Source: Asparagopsis taxiformis (taxonomy: Eukaryota; Rhodophyta; Florideophyceae; Bonnemaisoniales; Bonnemaisoniaceae). From it: a DNA stretch of 30,172 nt. A program made the translations under genes and the position numbers. The stretch is from positions 1-30,172 of the forward strand of contig JALQPE010003281.1 of NCBI GenBank assembly GCA_030407315.1. The letters are read 5' to 3'. The notes beneath the pieces are model-generated. The model was not told where the DNA came from and ran no database searches. It saw only the letters and a list, made by a program, of their open reading frames with translations. This document shows, piece after piece, positions 1 through 10,805 of this stretch; position 1 is the first letter of the stretch; every line of letters starts with the position of its first letter.

Positions 1-24
1 TGGTGTAGCTCCTTTATTTTTCCT
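1..24 (-). pseudogene. Left remnant of the interrupted ORF
   Basis: On the minus strand this short stretch continues the frame of the 4711-5216 ORF without a stop. The piece is too short for any functional call. Confidence 0.25.
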
Positions 25-29
25 GAGAG
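25..29. repeat. Target site duplication, left copy (GAGAG)
   Basis: GAGAG directly precedes the 5' LTR and is repeated exactly at 4711-4715 after the 3' LTR. Five-base duplications are typical of copia integrases. Confidence 0.9.
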
Positions 30-142
30 TGACGAATAACTCTACTTACACCTTCTTACAGTACCCTCATCACAGTATAAATACTCGCCGCCAGCGGACA
101 CCAAACAATAAAAAGAGACACGAGATACATTGATCTCCAACA
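30..142 (+). repeat. 5' LTR, 113 bp
   Basis: Identical over its full length to 4598-4710. It carries a TATA box (TATAAAT, 76-82) and an AATAAA polyadenylation-like hexamer (107-112), so U3, R and U5 functions are packed into very little sequence. Its length is at the short end for copia LTRs. Confidence 0.95.
76..82 (+). promoter_or_regulatory. LTR TATA box
   Basis: TATAAAT lies about 60 bases before the LTR end and upstream of AATAAA. It is the likely core promoter of the element. The identical site in the 3' LTR is at 4644-4650, where it could drive outward transcription. Confidence 0.6.
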
Positions 143-161
143 GGTTATGCGCCCAGCAAGC
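143..161 (+). other. Primer binding site, internal initiator tRNA-Met
   Basis: GGTTATGCGCCCAGCAAGC starts directly after the LTR. Its reverse complement reads as the anticodon stem-loop of initiator tRNA-Met: a TGCTGGG stem strand, a loop with the CAT anticodon, then AACC. Copia-group elements such as Drosophila copia and yeast Ty5 are known to prime from this internal half-tRNA rather than from the tRNA 3' end. One loop base next to the anticodon differs from the animal and plant initiator tRNAs I know. Confidence 0.75.
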
Positions 162-337
162 TAAAAACACTACGCCTCAAGTTACCCACCCGCCCACCCA
201 ATCCGGCGACCACATTCCCGCCACTACAGCGAAGAGCGACGATCAATCCCGCTACAACACTCTGGCGAAGACCAATCCGCCCACACACTTGACCAACCAA
301 TCCCGGAAACGCACAAGCCCATCACACCCCTCCCGAA

Positions 338-3300
338 ATGGCAGATCAACCCACCCACAGAACAACAACCCACACCTCCACTGGCGATCCAACACCAACT
401 CTAAATACCAACCTCACATCCACCAATTACATTCCATGGAGCATCAGTGTCGAACACTTTGCCCGCACACAGAACGTACTCTACTACCTATTCAACCCCA
501 TCCCTGTCACTGACCAACATCCGTCCCTTCGAAACTCACCTCACACATCACACACAAGCACAACTCCTTGTGATCACTACACTCTCCCCTGAAATTCTCA
601 AAAATTTCACAGAGACGAGCTTAAAAAAAGCCCTATGCACCCTCTATGCGAAGATCAACACAAAGCGACTACACCAGACCACAAGATACTCATGACCACC
701 TCCGCAGGCTAGCTCGAAAAACCACTTGGGATCCGTCCTACACTGTGACCGAATACATCCAAAAAAATCAAGACGTCCGAACCCGTATGATAAAAGCTCG
801 CTATCCAGAGATTGAAGACGAACACACCACACTTCGCTTCATCATTGAAGGCCTCGAATCTCACCCAGAGTGGACCAACCTTCTACACACAATCTCCTCC
901 CACCAGGACATCCATCCAGGTCACCCCCTCTCATTCGACCAGGTTGTCGCTATGATGGTACGTCATGATGACATCACCAAACGGTCCACTCCCCCGCCCA
1001 CCTTGGTATTCCAAGACCAACTACCATCAGCGCGCTCGATTTACCAGACGCCCATTCCACCAAACTTCCCACGTCCCCGGCTCCCGTCCATACCACATCA
1101 ACCGCCCCCACAAGTTCCGCCCTACGACCAACATCCCGTCACCACCCGGATATTTTGGTCCTTGGTGCACATTCCACGGCACTCACACCCACACCACATC
1201 TGCGTGTAGAATGCGCCAACGTCACCCACAACACTCTCGCTCAAACACCACCACGCGCCATCCCTCCGCAAAAACGCAATCGACAATCTATCCGTCATTT
1301 CCCATGGCACGCCACCACGCCTGCATTCCACCCGATACACTCGTGCATTCCGATGACGATGTAAGTCAACACTCCGACACAACCTACCTCCTGGATTCTG
1401 CCGCTAACCCACACACCTCAAGCACGCCCCACCAGGAATGTCCGTGACTCACTCATCCACTATCACCGCCGATGGAAGACCAGCACCTATCACTCACCGA
1501 GACCTTGTCACGATACCGCCGCTCACAACAACAAGATTCCCCCACATACCGCAGTTGTTGTACCAGAGCTAGAACACAATCTCCTGTCAGTCAGCCAGAT
1601 CACTAAACCCACGATGTTCTCTTCCAAAAGAACTTTGCCTACATCAAAAAACAATCTCGACCCCCTCGTAACGAGATGTAATTCTCCGCGCGAAACGCAC
1701 AGAAAACAACCTCTATGCTGTAACCACCAACCGTCGTCCGTCTATCCCCAGCCAACGCCATCAAAAACCAAACCACACCAAGCCAAACCATGCAAAAGCT
1801 GCCCGAGCTTTTCCACACAACCGCTCCCGCACTTCCAAATCCAGAACGAAGTTCCTCTCCGCAGAACACAAGACATCCTAATGCCCCAAAAAAAATCCAT
1901 CAAGAAAGCCCTGCCAGCTCGACGCTCCAGAAGAATAACTTCCCCCAGACGCCCCCCGCCCAAGCCAATTCTCACATCCCAACGCATCAGCACGAAACCC
2001 CGCCCACGCGTCACAGCTTCCCTCCCATCCACCGTTCGTGACTATCACAAGTGGCACTAAAACTGAACACGCTCATCCTAGCAAGATACATTACATGGCC
2101 AAACACACTTAGTAGACGGCATGCCACCTTCACTACTCCGCACACCACCAAAAATCACCTGCTCAGGCTGTTCAGTTGGAAAGAAACACGCCGCTCCCTT
2201 CCGTCGCCACCCACGCACCGCACCAATCGGTGCACACTTACACACCGACATTTGCGGTCCACTCCCAAACCATGCAACGCAAACAGACAAATACTTCGCC
2301 ACATTCCTCGACGAGGGCAGTCTCTTTCTAGTCACGCACTGTGCCGCCACCAATCTCATGCTGCTGCGTATATCAAGCACCATATAAACCGCACACACAA
2401 CTCTACACCCATCGTATAACCGACCTCACATCGGACAACGCTCTGGAATACTACACTCGCGACCTCCGCGATTTCTATGACCAAAACACATTATCACACA
2501 TCCTACAATTCCACATACGCCACAGGAGAATTCCCTCGCTGAGCGTATAAACCGCTCACTGATGAACACGGCGCGTGCCAACCTACTGACTTCCAACCTC
2601 CCTCTCACTCTCTGGCCATTCGCACTCATGGCTGCCACAGATGTGCACAATCACCTTCCCATTCCGCAACTGGCCAACTACCCGCCGCCCTCTGGTACGA
2701 AACAAAACCAGACGTTAAATCCTTACTCCCCTTCGGCACACAGGGCTACATTCACGATCCCTCGCCGCACAACAAACTGGATGCCCGAGCCATTCTCGTC
2801 CATTACATCGGCAGACAAGATTACCGTCACTACCACGTATACAATCCGGCGACAAACAAGACATCCCGCTGCCGAATATCCGACTTTACAGTATACAAAC
2901 CATCTTCAGATCCTGTCTGCACCACTGAACCAGCGGACACTGCACTCGCGGTCTCGTCCACGTCCGAGACCTTCACCGAACCGCGTACCCTCAAGCAAGC
3001 CCGGACTGCTACAGATGCCGACCAATGGAAATCGCATGGAGTACAGAGCTGGACAGCCTGGAAGAAAAAGGGCGTACTCACCTTTATACCACTATCACAA
3101 CTACCTCCCTCTACAAAGCTCCTTCCCGTCACAATGGTACTAAAGTTAAACGAGACAGCGATGGAAACCCAACCATACGCAAAGCGAGATGCACTCTCCG
3201 AGGTGATCGCCAAATCTCTGGCGTACACTACGATCCTGACGACCTCTCCAGCCCTGTTGCTCACAGAGATGCCATACGCACAGCTCTTAGCCTCGCCGCC

Positions 3301-4485
3301 GCTCACAATTACGACACATACCATTGGGATCTAGAAAGCGCGTTCTTGCACGAGCTTTTCAATGAAGACAGAAACATATTCGTCCAGCAGCCCAAACGCT
3401 TTGACGGTTCTGTCAAGTACCCCAATCACGCCGCTCACTTAACCGGAAACATGTATGGCACGCGACAAGCCTGCAAAATATTCACCGAGGCCTCGCAAAA
3501 TACCTCCCTCTCGCGAACTTCCAGCCTATCCTCAGACACCTGTTCATTCATCATACGCCGCACCAAGAACCCCTCCCACTTCGTTCTTTTAGTCATCACA
3601 GTGGATGACTTTCTGGTGGTCACTAACCCCAACCCCTTCTGCGCCGCGTCAAAACCGACTTCAACAAAAATATAAGCTCAAAGACCTCGGCAAGGTCCAC
3701 CACATTTATGGATGGAAAGTCAACCCCTCCGGTAAAGGAATTTCTATATCCCAACCTGGATACATTCAATCAGTCCTCGATAAATTTGGCCAATCTGCCT
3801 CCACACCAGCCACATCCCCGATCGCTTCAGAACTAATCACACCCAACCAAGATTCCACACCACTTGACACCACTACACATGACTACATGGGACTCATTGG
3901 ATCACTCCGCTACCTACCGATTCCACTCGGCCCGACATCGCCTTTATCGTCGGATATCTTGGTCGGTACGCCCAGAAACCAACAAATCACCTCTGGCATG
4001 CGGCCATTCGCACCCTACGATACTTAAAAGGCACCATACACACCGGTATACTGTTCCCGCGTGGATTCAAGACACATCTAACCGCATTCTCTGATGCCGA
4101 CCATGCTTCCTGCCCTGACACACGTCGCTCAACAAGTGGCACTGTAATATTTACAATGGAGCACCCATCTCCTGGCAATCCAAGCGACAACCAAACATAT
4201 CCACCTCTACGCATGCAGCAGAATATATCGCCACATTCCACACCACACAAAACCTATGTACACTCCGCGCCTACTTTCCGAACTAGGTCATCCCTCTCCC
4301 GACCTACCACATTCATATCGACAACACCGCGCCCAATCAGCTCAGCACTGCCAATACCCAACCCCAAAGTCCCGCCACATCGACATCAAATACCATTGGA
4401 TCAGGGAGCAAGTTCAACTTGGCAACTCATCCCATCACACATACCATCCGCACGCAATCCGGCAGACCTACTAACAAAAAGTTGA
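338..4485 (+). pseudogene. copia gag-pol, frame-disrupted
   Basis: Gag begins at ATG 338 (MADQPT...), with a knuckle-like C-x2-HG-x3-H-x-T-x2-C at 1166-1207. A protease-type LLDSAA motif has its Asp-Ser-Ala at 1394-1402. The integrase shows the C-x2-C-x2-GK finger near 2160-2180 and a D,D-35-E triad with Asp near 2247 (HTDICGPLP), Asp near 2434 (SDNALEYY) and Glu near 2541 (AERINRSL). RT spans about 3100-3675 with the TVDD catalytic motif at 3598-3609. RNase H shows FSDAD near 4087-4101 and RRSTSG just after. The product ends ARNPADLLTKS with a stop at 4483-4485, a typical copia terminus. These motifs lie in different frames, so several indels separate them. As written the sequence cannot make a full polyprotein. 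Either it is a copy mobilised in trans or the sequence contains indel errors. Confidence 0.88.
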
Positions 4486-4549
4486 AACCCGCTCAATCAA
4501 AGAAAAACTGCCTCTCCTTCGCCTCTCTGCGTCTGCATCACGCGGCGAC

Positions 4550-4567
4550 TGACGAATAACTCTACTT
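4550..4567 (+). repeat. 18-bp extra copy of the LTR start
   Basis: TGACGAATAACTCTACTT repeats the first 18 bases of the LTR, 48 bp before the real 3' LTR start (4598). No purine-rich tract lies directly upstream of either copy. The nearest A/G-rich stretch is about 4499-4507. Confidence 0.85.
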
Positions 4568-4597
4568 TCCGTGACGCACACACATCGCGGCTCACGA

Positions 4598-4710
4598 TGA
4601 CGAATAACTCTACTTACACCTTCTTACAGTACCCTCATCACAGTATAAATACTCGCCGCCAGCGGACACCAAACAATAAAAAGAGACACGAGATACATTG
4701 ATCTCCAACA
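4598..4710 (+). repeat. 3' LTR, 113 bp
   Basis: Identical to 30-142 and followed by the GAGAG target duplication. The last bases read into the interrupted minus-strand ORF. Confidence 0.95.
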
Positions 4711-4715
4711 GAGAG
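4711..4715. repeat. Target site duplication, right copy (GAGAG)
   Basis: Exact copy of 25-29, directly after the 3' LTR terminal CA. Confidence 0.9.
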
Positions 4716-5216
4716 GTCGTCACCGTACGGTTTAAGTACTGGACTATCCACTGTAAGAGTGCTTAAATATAAGGTATTCGTCACTCTCGAAAGATAGGAG
4801 CAAATCTCTCTATAGACCCATCCATATTTGACCGCGTTCCTAGAACACTGGTCATGCTGTGGGATATATCTCACATGTGAAAATTTTATATTGATAAGTA
4901 CTGGCTGCCGCTTTCCGCAAGTTATCACCCCAACGATGCTCAGGCCAACGTGACTGTTGCGCAAAGTACAAAAATCGCCCATGCATCTGTATTGATCTGG
5001 ACCACATTCAATGTGAACAGTTGTAGACGCCATTCCAGACAGATTATGATTGTCTTCCTTCCAAGCCACATCGTCATCATCAAGGAAATCGAAGCAGAAG
5101 TGAACAGTGGCCTCTCGACCTGGTATATAATGTTCCTTGCTTTTGACTGTCCTCAACTCAAGAACGGCATCTATCAGACTGTAAATCGGGATCGAGGTTT
5201 TCCTGGTCTGAAGCAA
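4711..5216 (-). pseudogene. Unrecognised ORF interrupted by the copia element
   Basis: A minus-strand ORF with its first ATG at 5216 (MLQTRKTSIPIYS...) gives about 168 residues before it meets the element. It then runs a few codons into the 3' LTR and stops at 4638. It is rich in Cys (for example ECGPDQYRCMGDFC) and has an acidic patch FLDDDDVAW. I see no signal peptide or TM segment and do not recognise the family. When the element and one target copy are ignored, the frame stays open into positions 29-1 (…GDDLS then GKIKELH), which suggests that the element landed inside a longer gene. An open stretch upstream (5398-5174, another frame) could be a further part of it. Whether this is a real gene is uncertain. 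Confidence 0.4.
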
Positions 5217-5404
5217 ACTTTATCGTGGAGGAAGGGGCTGATGAAACTAACATGACCAACACATTGGTCACCGCTTCCTTTTAACATTTCATGCATGCTA
5301 CCGTAGGAGACCATTTTCACAGAGAGTGACACCAAGCAAGTTGTGAAGAACGGGGAAGAATTGAAGCACAATTTTTCATTTTCGACAAGGGTGTCCATGT
5401 CTTC

Positions 5405-6921
5405 TCAATATTCACGTTCATAGAACGAATCCGTTGAATGTACACCTAGTGATTTTTCGTCCTCTTCTTTTGTGGTCTCGCTCGAGTCTTCCATATGATT
5501 TACTTTTTTTCTCATCTTTCTTCCTCCCCAGGTCCTCCTCTGATCTTTCTTCGCTCTATGACTGCACAGCAATGCTAGCTCCGCCAAAGATAAAGGATCA
5601 AAAAGTATCCTGAGAAGAAAGAGAATTGCTCCAAAGCTTAGAACAAGAGTAAGAAGCAAGTACATTCCTGCGTGTCTCCCTGTCTCAGACATGAGCCCTT
5701 CAATACCAGTTATTCGATCCCCAGTAGCTTCATCCTCATACCACGCCCGGCCTTGTACTTCCATGATCGCGGTGCTTGCTGTCAATATCTGCAATCCCCG
5801 GTATACTGATTTGTCCTGTTGGAATAGATCTATAGTATATCTGCTCCTTAATCCAACGACTCCTATATTGACTGGCTTTCCTTTTCGTTCCCACAGTGTG
5901 ATATTTCTTCCTTCCAGCTGCTCACCGTGATACTCAAGTTCTTTCACAATCTCTGAACAATTCTTTTCCGCCTTTTTCTTGTTACAACTCCATTGCATTG
6001 CGAGATGAATGGAAACGTTGTGCAGGAAGGTTGTATCGTTATGCCAGTTCATGGATCTATTGAACAGAATTCTCTTCATTGAAGAGTCTCTTTCCAAGTA
6101 CACCATTGCTCGTGTCTTCACACTGAACCACTTTTCCGCAAATGATATGTTGTGATCACTACCGCCTTCGTGGTACCATGATCGTATTGTTACTGTGGAA
6201 TTGTTCTCTCCCGATGGCTGTATTCTTGGACCAGTGTCATATTCCACGCATCCAGCAATACGAAAGTTCTTTTGCTGTCGTTCGAATCTTCCCTTTGGAA
6301 TAATGCAGGGTCTATCCTCAGTCAAATATCTGATCCGTGCAGATATGATCTCAGTCGTTCCAGTGGGACTTACTCCTCGTAGATTGAATTCATCGGCAGT
6401 CGTAGAAAATGTTCGATTTCGAGTTATGTAAACTGCCATTACATCTGCAACAAAAATGAGAGCAGCAATGAAGAGTACGAACATTGAAAGCAGTGTGCTC
6501 TGTTGTTTGAAAAGAGAGCTAAAGATGTTTCTCCTGCGCTTACCTCCTTCTGATGAAGTTGCTTCCTTCCATATATTTCGAAAATGAGAAACTCATCCAC
6601 AAGGTAGGCAGTTCGGAGTCCATTTCTTGCTATGGTGTGATTAGTTGAGCGCAAGAGTACTGTCTGCACTATTTCAGAGAAGATGGAAATAAGCAGAACC
6701 GCCAGTACGCCGGTAATGAATTCCTCTACAGGTGGCGGTATGAAATGTTGTCGGTCAATTGAGCGTTGAAGGTTGGGCACGATACTTAGTCTCCACCCGA
6801 GGTAATACGAATACCCTACAATGTAAATGCCGTTTAGCCGAGTTACATTGAAGAACAGAGGTGGGGCTTCCGGGATTCCGAAGAGGATAGTTCGATTGAA
6901 TTTACCTACTTGATAGGCCAT
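5405..6921 (-). CDS. Three-TM glycoprotein, paralog 1 (frame break near 6544)
   Basis: Start chosen at ATG 6921 (MAYQVGKFNRT), because similarity to the paralog at 10806-12445 begins exactly there although the frame is open further upstream. Order: conserved GIPEAP..FFNVTR and GIYIVGYS blocks; TM1 (EFITGVLAVLLISIFSEIVQ); RNGLRTAYLVDEF; a basic linker; FKQQS; TM2 (LFIAALIFVADVMAVYI); a roughly 250-residue domain with four Cys shared with the paralog (RPCI, AGCVEY, WSCNKKK, KNCSEI) and about seven N-x-S/T sequons; ETGRHAG; TM3; then a charged tail ending YEREY. The sequons place the large domain in the lumen or outside the cell. The family is not recognised. The N-terminal part is in one frame (6921 to about 6544) and FKQQS onward in another (about 6550 to 5405). 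One missing base in the GGAGGT stretch near 6542 would join them. A 44-nt intron (GTAAGC donor at 6543, AG acceptor at 6500) is an alternative. Confidence 0.75.
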
Positions 6922-7881
6922 TTTTGTTTGGGAAATGAGGAGTTTACTCAGGGATGATGGGAATGAGCGTTTCCCTTTCAGAAGAGAGTCGATACGTATT
7001 TTAGAGCTTATGGCAGATTGATGATGTTTACAGATTTGACGAAAAGTTATCAGCTTCATGAAGTTATTGTTGCCAACGAAGCTCGACTGGACAAGACATG
7101 TGGTTATTGCTACCATTTTGCAAATTAGACGCCATATCATTGCTGAACGGGAGATCGTCCAGTGGAATTTGGGCTGTCAAAAGATTCTTCTGAAAGACAG
7201 AGGAGTGTTCGACGAGTTGTACGTTGCTACGGTGGACGAATCTTGGCTCTTGATGACAGCAAAATGATGCCAGGAGTACAAGCAATTAATGCTGTCAAAT
7301 TGTATTTGACATCTCATTTTGTGGTGCGGCTTCCAATTGTGGCGCTCAGTTCAGAACAAGAGTTACTGAGGGACGCTCTACGTGACATCGATTGCGCTGT
7401 TTAGCAGTTGCGCAAGGTTTCGTGACTGAGCTATGGAGAAAAACATATGCCATATGCGTTGTTGCTCACCATTGAGATTCTGTGAGTACCTCTATGCGGA
7501 TGCCAGTGGCAGGTACTGTAATACAGAGCATATGCTAAGGGTAAGGCGCAACGTACAACATATGAGAAACTGAGAGTTATGCACGTGTATCGCTTATTGC
7601 ACGATATGCTTTCATCTCGCATTTCATGTTCCACATCCGTGACATACACAGCTCTGGACTCTCGTGTATATTTTCAGTATCGCAGTTCTCAATCTCGACA
7701 GTCGAGGTTGTAGCCGAAAAGCGCGACAGTCTACTTAATTCAACTGACTACCGTCTGCAGTAATGACTTGTCACGGGTCATTCGACATCACGCCACCCGT
7801 TCTCTGTACTGATATCAAAAACCATGTCTCGCCCGTTCAACTACACGCAATCAAGACATCAGCCCAGTGCAAACAGGTAAG
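6922..7881. other. Intergenic, no gene seen
   Basis: The frame upstream of paralog 1 stays open to 7140, but that part has no counterpart in paralog 2 and is not counted as coding. The rest up to the Sel1 gene holds only short unsupported frames. Confidence 0.5.
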
Positions 7882-10452
7882 TTAATCAAATCCATCTTGA
7901 ACCAGCGCTGCAATTTCTACAAGTCTACGCTCGGCTACCGCGTCGAGACCTTCATCCGCGCATCGCTTGTACAATTGCACTGCGCGTTCAACGTTCTTCT
8001 CAACTCCAGGGGCGCCAACACTCAGAATTTCCGCAAATCAAACATTGCACCATAATTGTTCCACTCTTCAACACACACTTCATACAAGCGTACTGCTAGC
8101 GGAACATCTCTCACAGCGCCGGATAGTCCACCGGCAAACATGCTTGCTAGACTTTTCGCCGCTTGACAATCCCCCTCTCCGATATTAGCCTCTGACTCAG
8201 TCTAATTGCGCGTTCTACGTCCCTTTCGACTCCCGGCGCACCAATAGCCAACAGTTCCATCATGTCATACACAGCGTCGTAGTCATCATAATTCTCGATC
8301 ATAATTTCGTACAACTGCATCGCAAACGAAACTCGTTTTCTCCTTGCAAGTGTTTGAGCAAAAATTCTCAAATCTACACACCCCATGTTGTCCATATCCA
8401 AACTCTTCCTGCAGAGCTTCATGGCGCGCATCTCATCCCTCTCGAAACCTTCTGCTCCGAACACATACATTTCGGCTAGACCGAGCATACATCTCCCATC
8501 GTTTTCTCTGTTGATACCCATTTTGAACAGTTGAACAGCAAGCAGTACATCCTGCTTCATACCAGAACCTCCTGCGAAAAGACGTCTTGCTATCATCTCA
8601 AGAAAGCGGCATGAATCAAACCGCTCTATAATCTTCTGGCATAGTTTTAGAATGCGTTGGACATCCCTCCTGTCAGCCCTATCGGAAATGAGTATTGCCA
8701 CGAGACGTTGCATTGAGATGAGATCGTTAAACTTATCAATCCATGTTTCATAAAGCTGCATGGCGTACTCCATCGACACGTCACTATCGACGCCACCCCT
8801 TTCAAATAGTTCGGCTATTGGGAATAGATCGTCAACGTCTAGATGTTGGAAATGCTCGATATATGTCTCGCTGAGTTGAATAGCGTGCATTATGTCCTTC
8901 TCAACACCATTGCCACCAGTCACAAACTGTTCAATTAATGAAAACAAGGCATCGAAGTCTTTCCGTCGGTTGAAGCATTCTTGGTACATTGCAATTCCAA
9001 GTAATGCATCTGCCCTCAAACCCGTCGCAATAAGATTGCTCGCGACACACCGCACACTATCGACACCTATGCCCAAATCAAGACAGTTAATGCTAAGCTG
9101 CAAGGCACGAGCTGCATCCTTCTCGATACCGGACACCCCAGTGGCAAAGATTTTGACGAGAGAAATCATCGATTCATCATCACTCCCTTTTTCAATACAC
9201 ATCTCGTATAGTTGTACGGCAAACGGGGCATTCTCCGGTTCTGTAATAAGAACATGTGCAATACGTTTTAACACACAAACGTACCCAGTAACCTCAATGT
9301 AACTGATACACAACTGCAAGGCACGGGCTACGTCTCTCTCAACACCTGGAGCGCCTGTGAGAAGGATCATTGCTAGACCAATCATAGACGCAGGGGCATT
9401 GTCCCTTTCAAGATTTGTTTCATACAGTTGTACGGTAGACGCAGCGTGACCGGGTATTTGAACAAGAGCGCGCACAAGATGAAGTGTACTCCACAACTCT
9501 CCAGATTTTTCCAGATAATTGATACACAACTGCAACGTTCGAGCTGTGGCCTTTTCGACTGCTGGACCACCCTTAGCTAAGATCCTCGCAAGAGAAGCTA
9601 TTGATGCATGATCGTCGTACCTTTCAATACATAGTTGGAACAGTTGTACGGCAAACGGAACATCCTTACGTAGATGCTTCTCACCAGATGCAAAACATAT
9701 GGCAAGCCTTCTCATGGGACTGGCAGAAAAATACTCGGTGTCATAAGTGTTGTGACAACACTGTTCCAGCAATTGCAACGCGCGTTGCTGATCCCTCTCA
9801 ACGTTTCCTTTTCCAATAGCGAAAAGCTTTCCTAAGCAGAATATTGACTTGGCGTCATTGGCGTCGATACAAATCTGGTACAACTTTACGGCAAGTGAGA
9901 CATCATACACCAAGTCAGAGTGTCGTTCAACTTTTTCGGCAATGTCTCTCAACAAGTAACAGGACGGACTGCAAGCGGCAAAGGTCTTGCAGAGTTGGAT
10001 AACATAAGGCATATCTCTCTCCACGGCAAGTGACCGATTCAGCATGATTCTCACAAGCGCAATCATCGTATCACAATCGTTGGTTGCATCGATACAATCT
10101 TGGTACAAACGAATAGCACGCGGCACATTTGGTCCGACCCCAGACGCACCCTCCACCAAAATAGACGCCAGTCGTTTCATGGCGTCAAAGTTGTTCGCTT
10201 CAACGCCACATCTGCACAGCAGGAAACAGCGAGCGATAAATTGCGTTGCACGTGCTTCCATTTTTGTACAGGGGCTGAGAGTATGACGGCAAGGTCGTAC
10301 ATGGCGCCGTAGTGATTCTGCTCATCGATGCATCTTTGAAACAGTTGTACGGCAGCGATGTCATCCTGTGTGCAAGAGAATTGTTCATGCAGAAGGTCTG
10401 AATCAGTATCATCTACAGCGAGATGTGCAAGCCTTCTTGCAATGGAGTACAT
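7882..10452 (-). CDS. Sel1-like repeat protein (three single-base frame breaks)
   Basis: The largest open part (10261-8147, 704 residues) consists almost wholly of about 18 tandem alpha/alpha units of 34-42 residues. The shared pattern is LA..L..GA.GVERD..RA.QL....IE (for example IGAPGVERDVERAIRLSQ). This is the Sel1-like (SLR/TPR-related) solenoid, a protein-interaction scaffold. Repeat units extend past both ends in other frames. Upstream, ATG 10452 (MYSIARRLAHLAV) leads to AVQLFQRCIDEQNHYGAMYD and meets the main frame at an A5 run (10261-10265). Downstream, two more units (LASMFAGGLSGAVRDVPLAV, then SVGAPGVEKNVERAVQLY) end at a stop at 7882-7884. Each break is explained by one missing base: in the A5 run, in a G5 run near 8167-8171, and in a GG near 8032. 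The gene therefore probably encodes about 855 residues. No signal peptide or TM segment. It lies between the two three-TM paralogs. Confidence 0.85.
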
Positions 10453-10805
10453 TTCTGGAAGCGGTTATGCCGTTCGAAGAAAGAGATGACAAGGGGCCGT
10501 CTAATGTGGATCATCATGGCGAAAATGACAGTTGGCGTCGCACATAAAACATGTGAAGGACATGGTCGAGTTATCGGAACGCGACTGAGCTGGACTTTGT
10601 GACCACGCGTGTGCGCTGGCCTAACAAGGCATCTGGACATTTCAAGCGGATCATCAAAGACAACAAAAATGCTATGTTTATAAATTTTTTGGAAAAGTTT
10701 TAATTAATTTTAGTTAAAAGCGGCTTAGTCCAACAACAAAGGTGCGCTGCATAATAGCCACGTCCGCCGTAATCGTGAGCCTCCTCCCGAATACACAACA
10801 CACCT
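10453..10805. other. Intergenic spacer
   Basis: An AT-rich stretch near 10675-10710 lies between the Sel1 gene and the 3' end of paralog 2. No coding or RNA feature is supported. Confidence 0.5.

Larger units (their letters stand above)
30..4710 (+). mobile_element. Complete Ty1/copia LTR retrotransposon
   Basis: A 4.68-kb element bounded by two identical 113-bp LTRs (30-142 and 4598-4710) that start TGACG and end AACA, giving canonical TG...CA termini. It is flanked by a perfect 5-bp target duplication GAGAG (25-29 and 4711-4715). A primer site follows the 5' LTR. The internal region encodes gag, protease, integrase, reverse transcriptase and RNase H in that order, which is the Ty1/copia (Pseudoviridae-type) order. 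Identical LTRs imply recent insertion, yet the coding region is spread over all three frames. The plus strand is visibly rich in C and A and poor in G across the whole element, unlike the neighbouring genes. It lies antisense to the ORF it interrupts. Confidence 0.95.

Noticed and set aside
1639..2398. Long minus-strand frames inside the copia element
   Set aside because: They are shadows of the G-poor, C-rich pol sequence; all copia motifs are on the plus strand.
7058..7404. Plus-strand ORFs overlapping the upstream part of paralog 1
   Set aside because: Short, mutually overlapping and without motifs; they fall where conservation between the paralogs ends.
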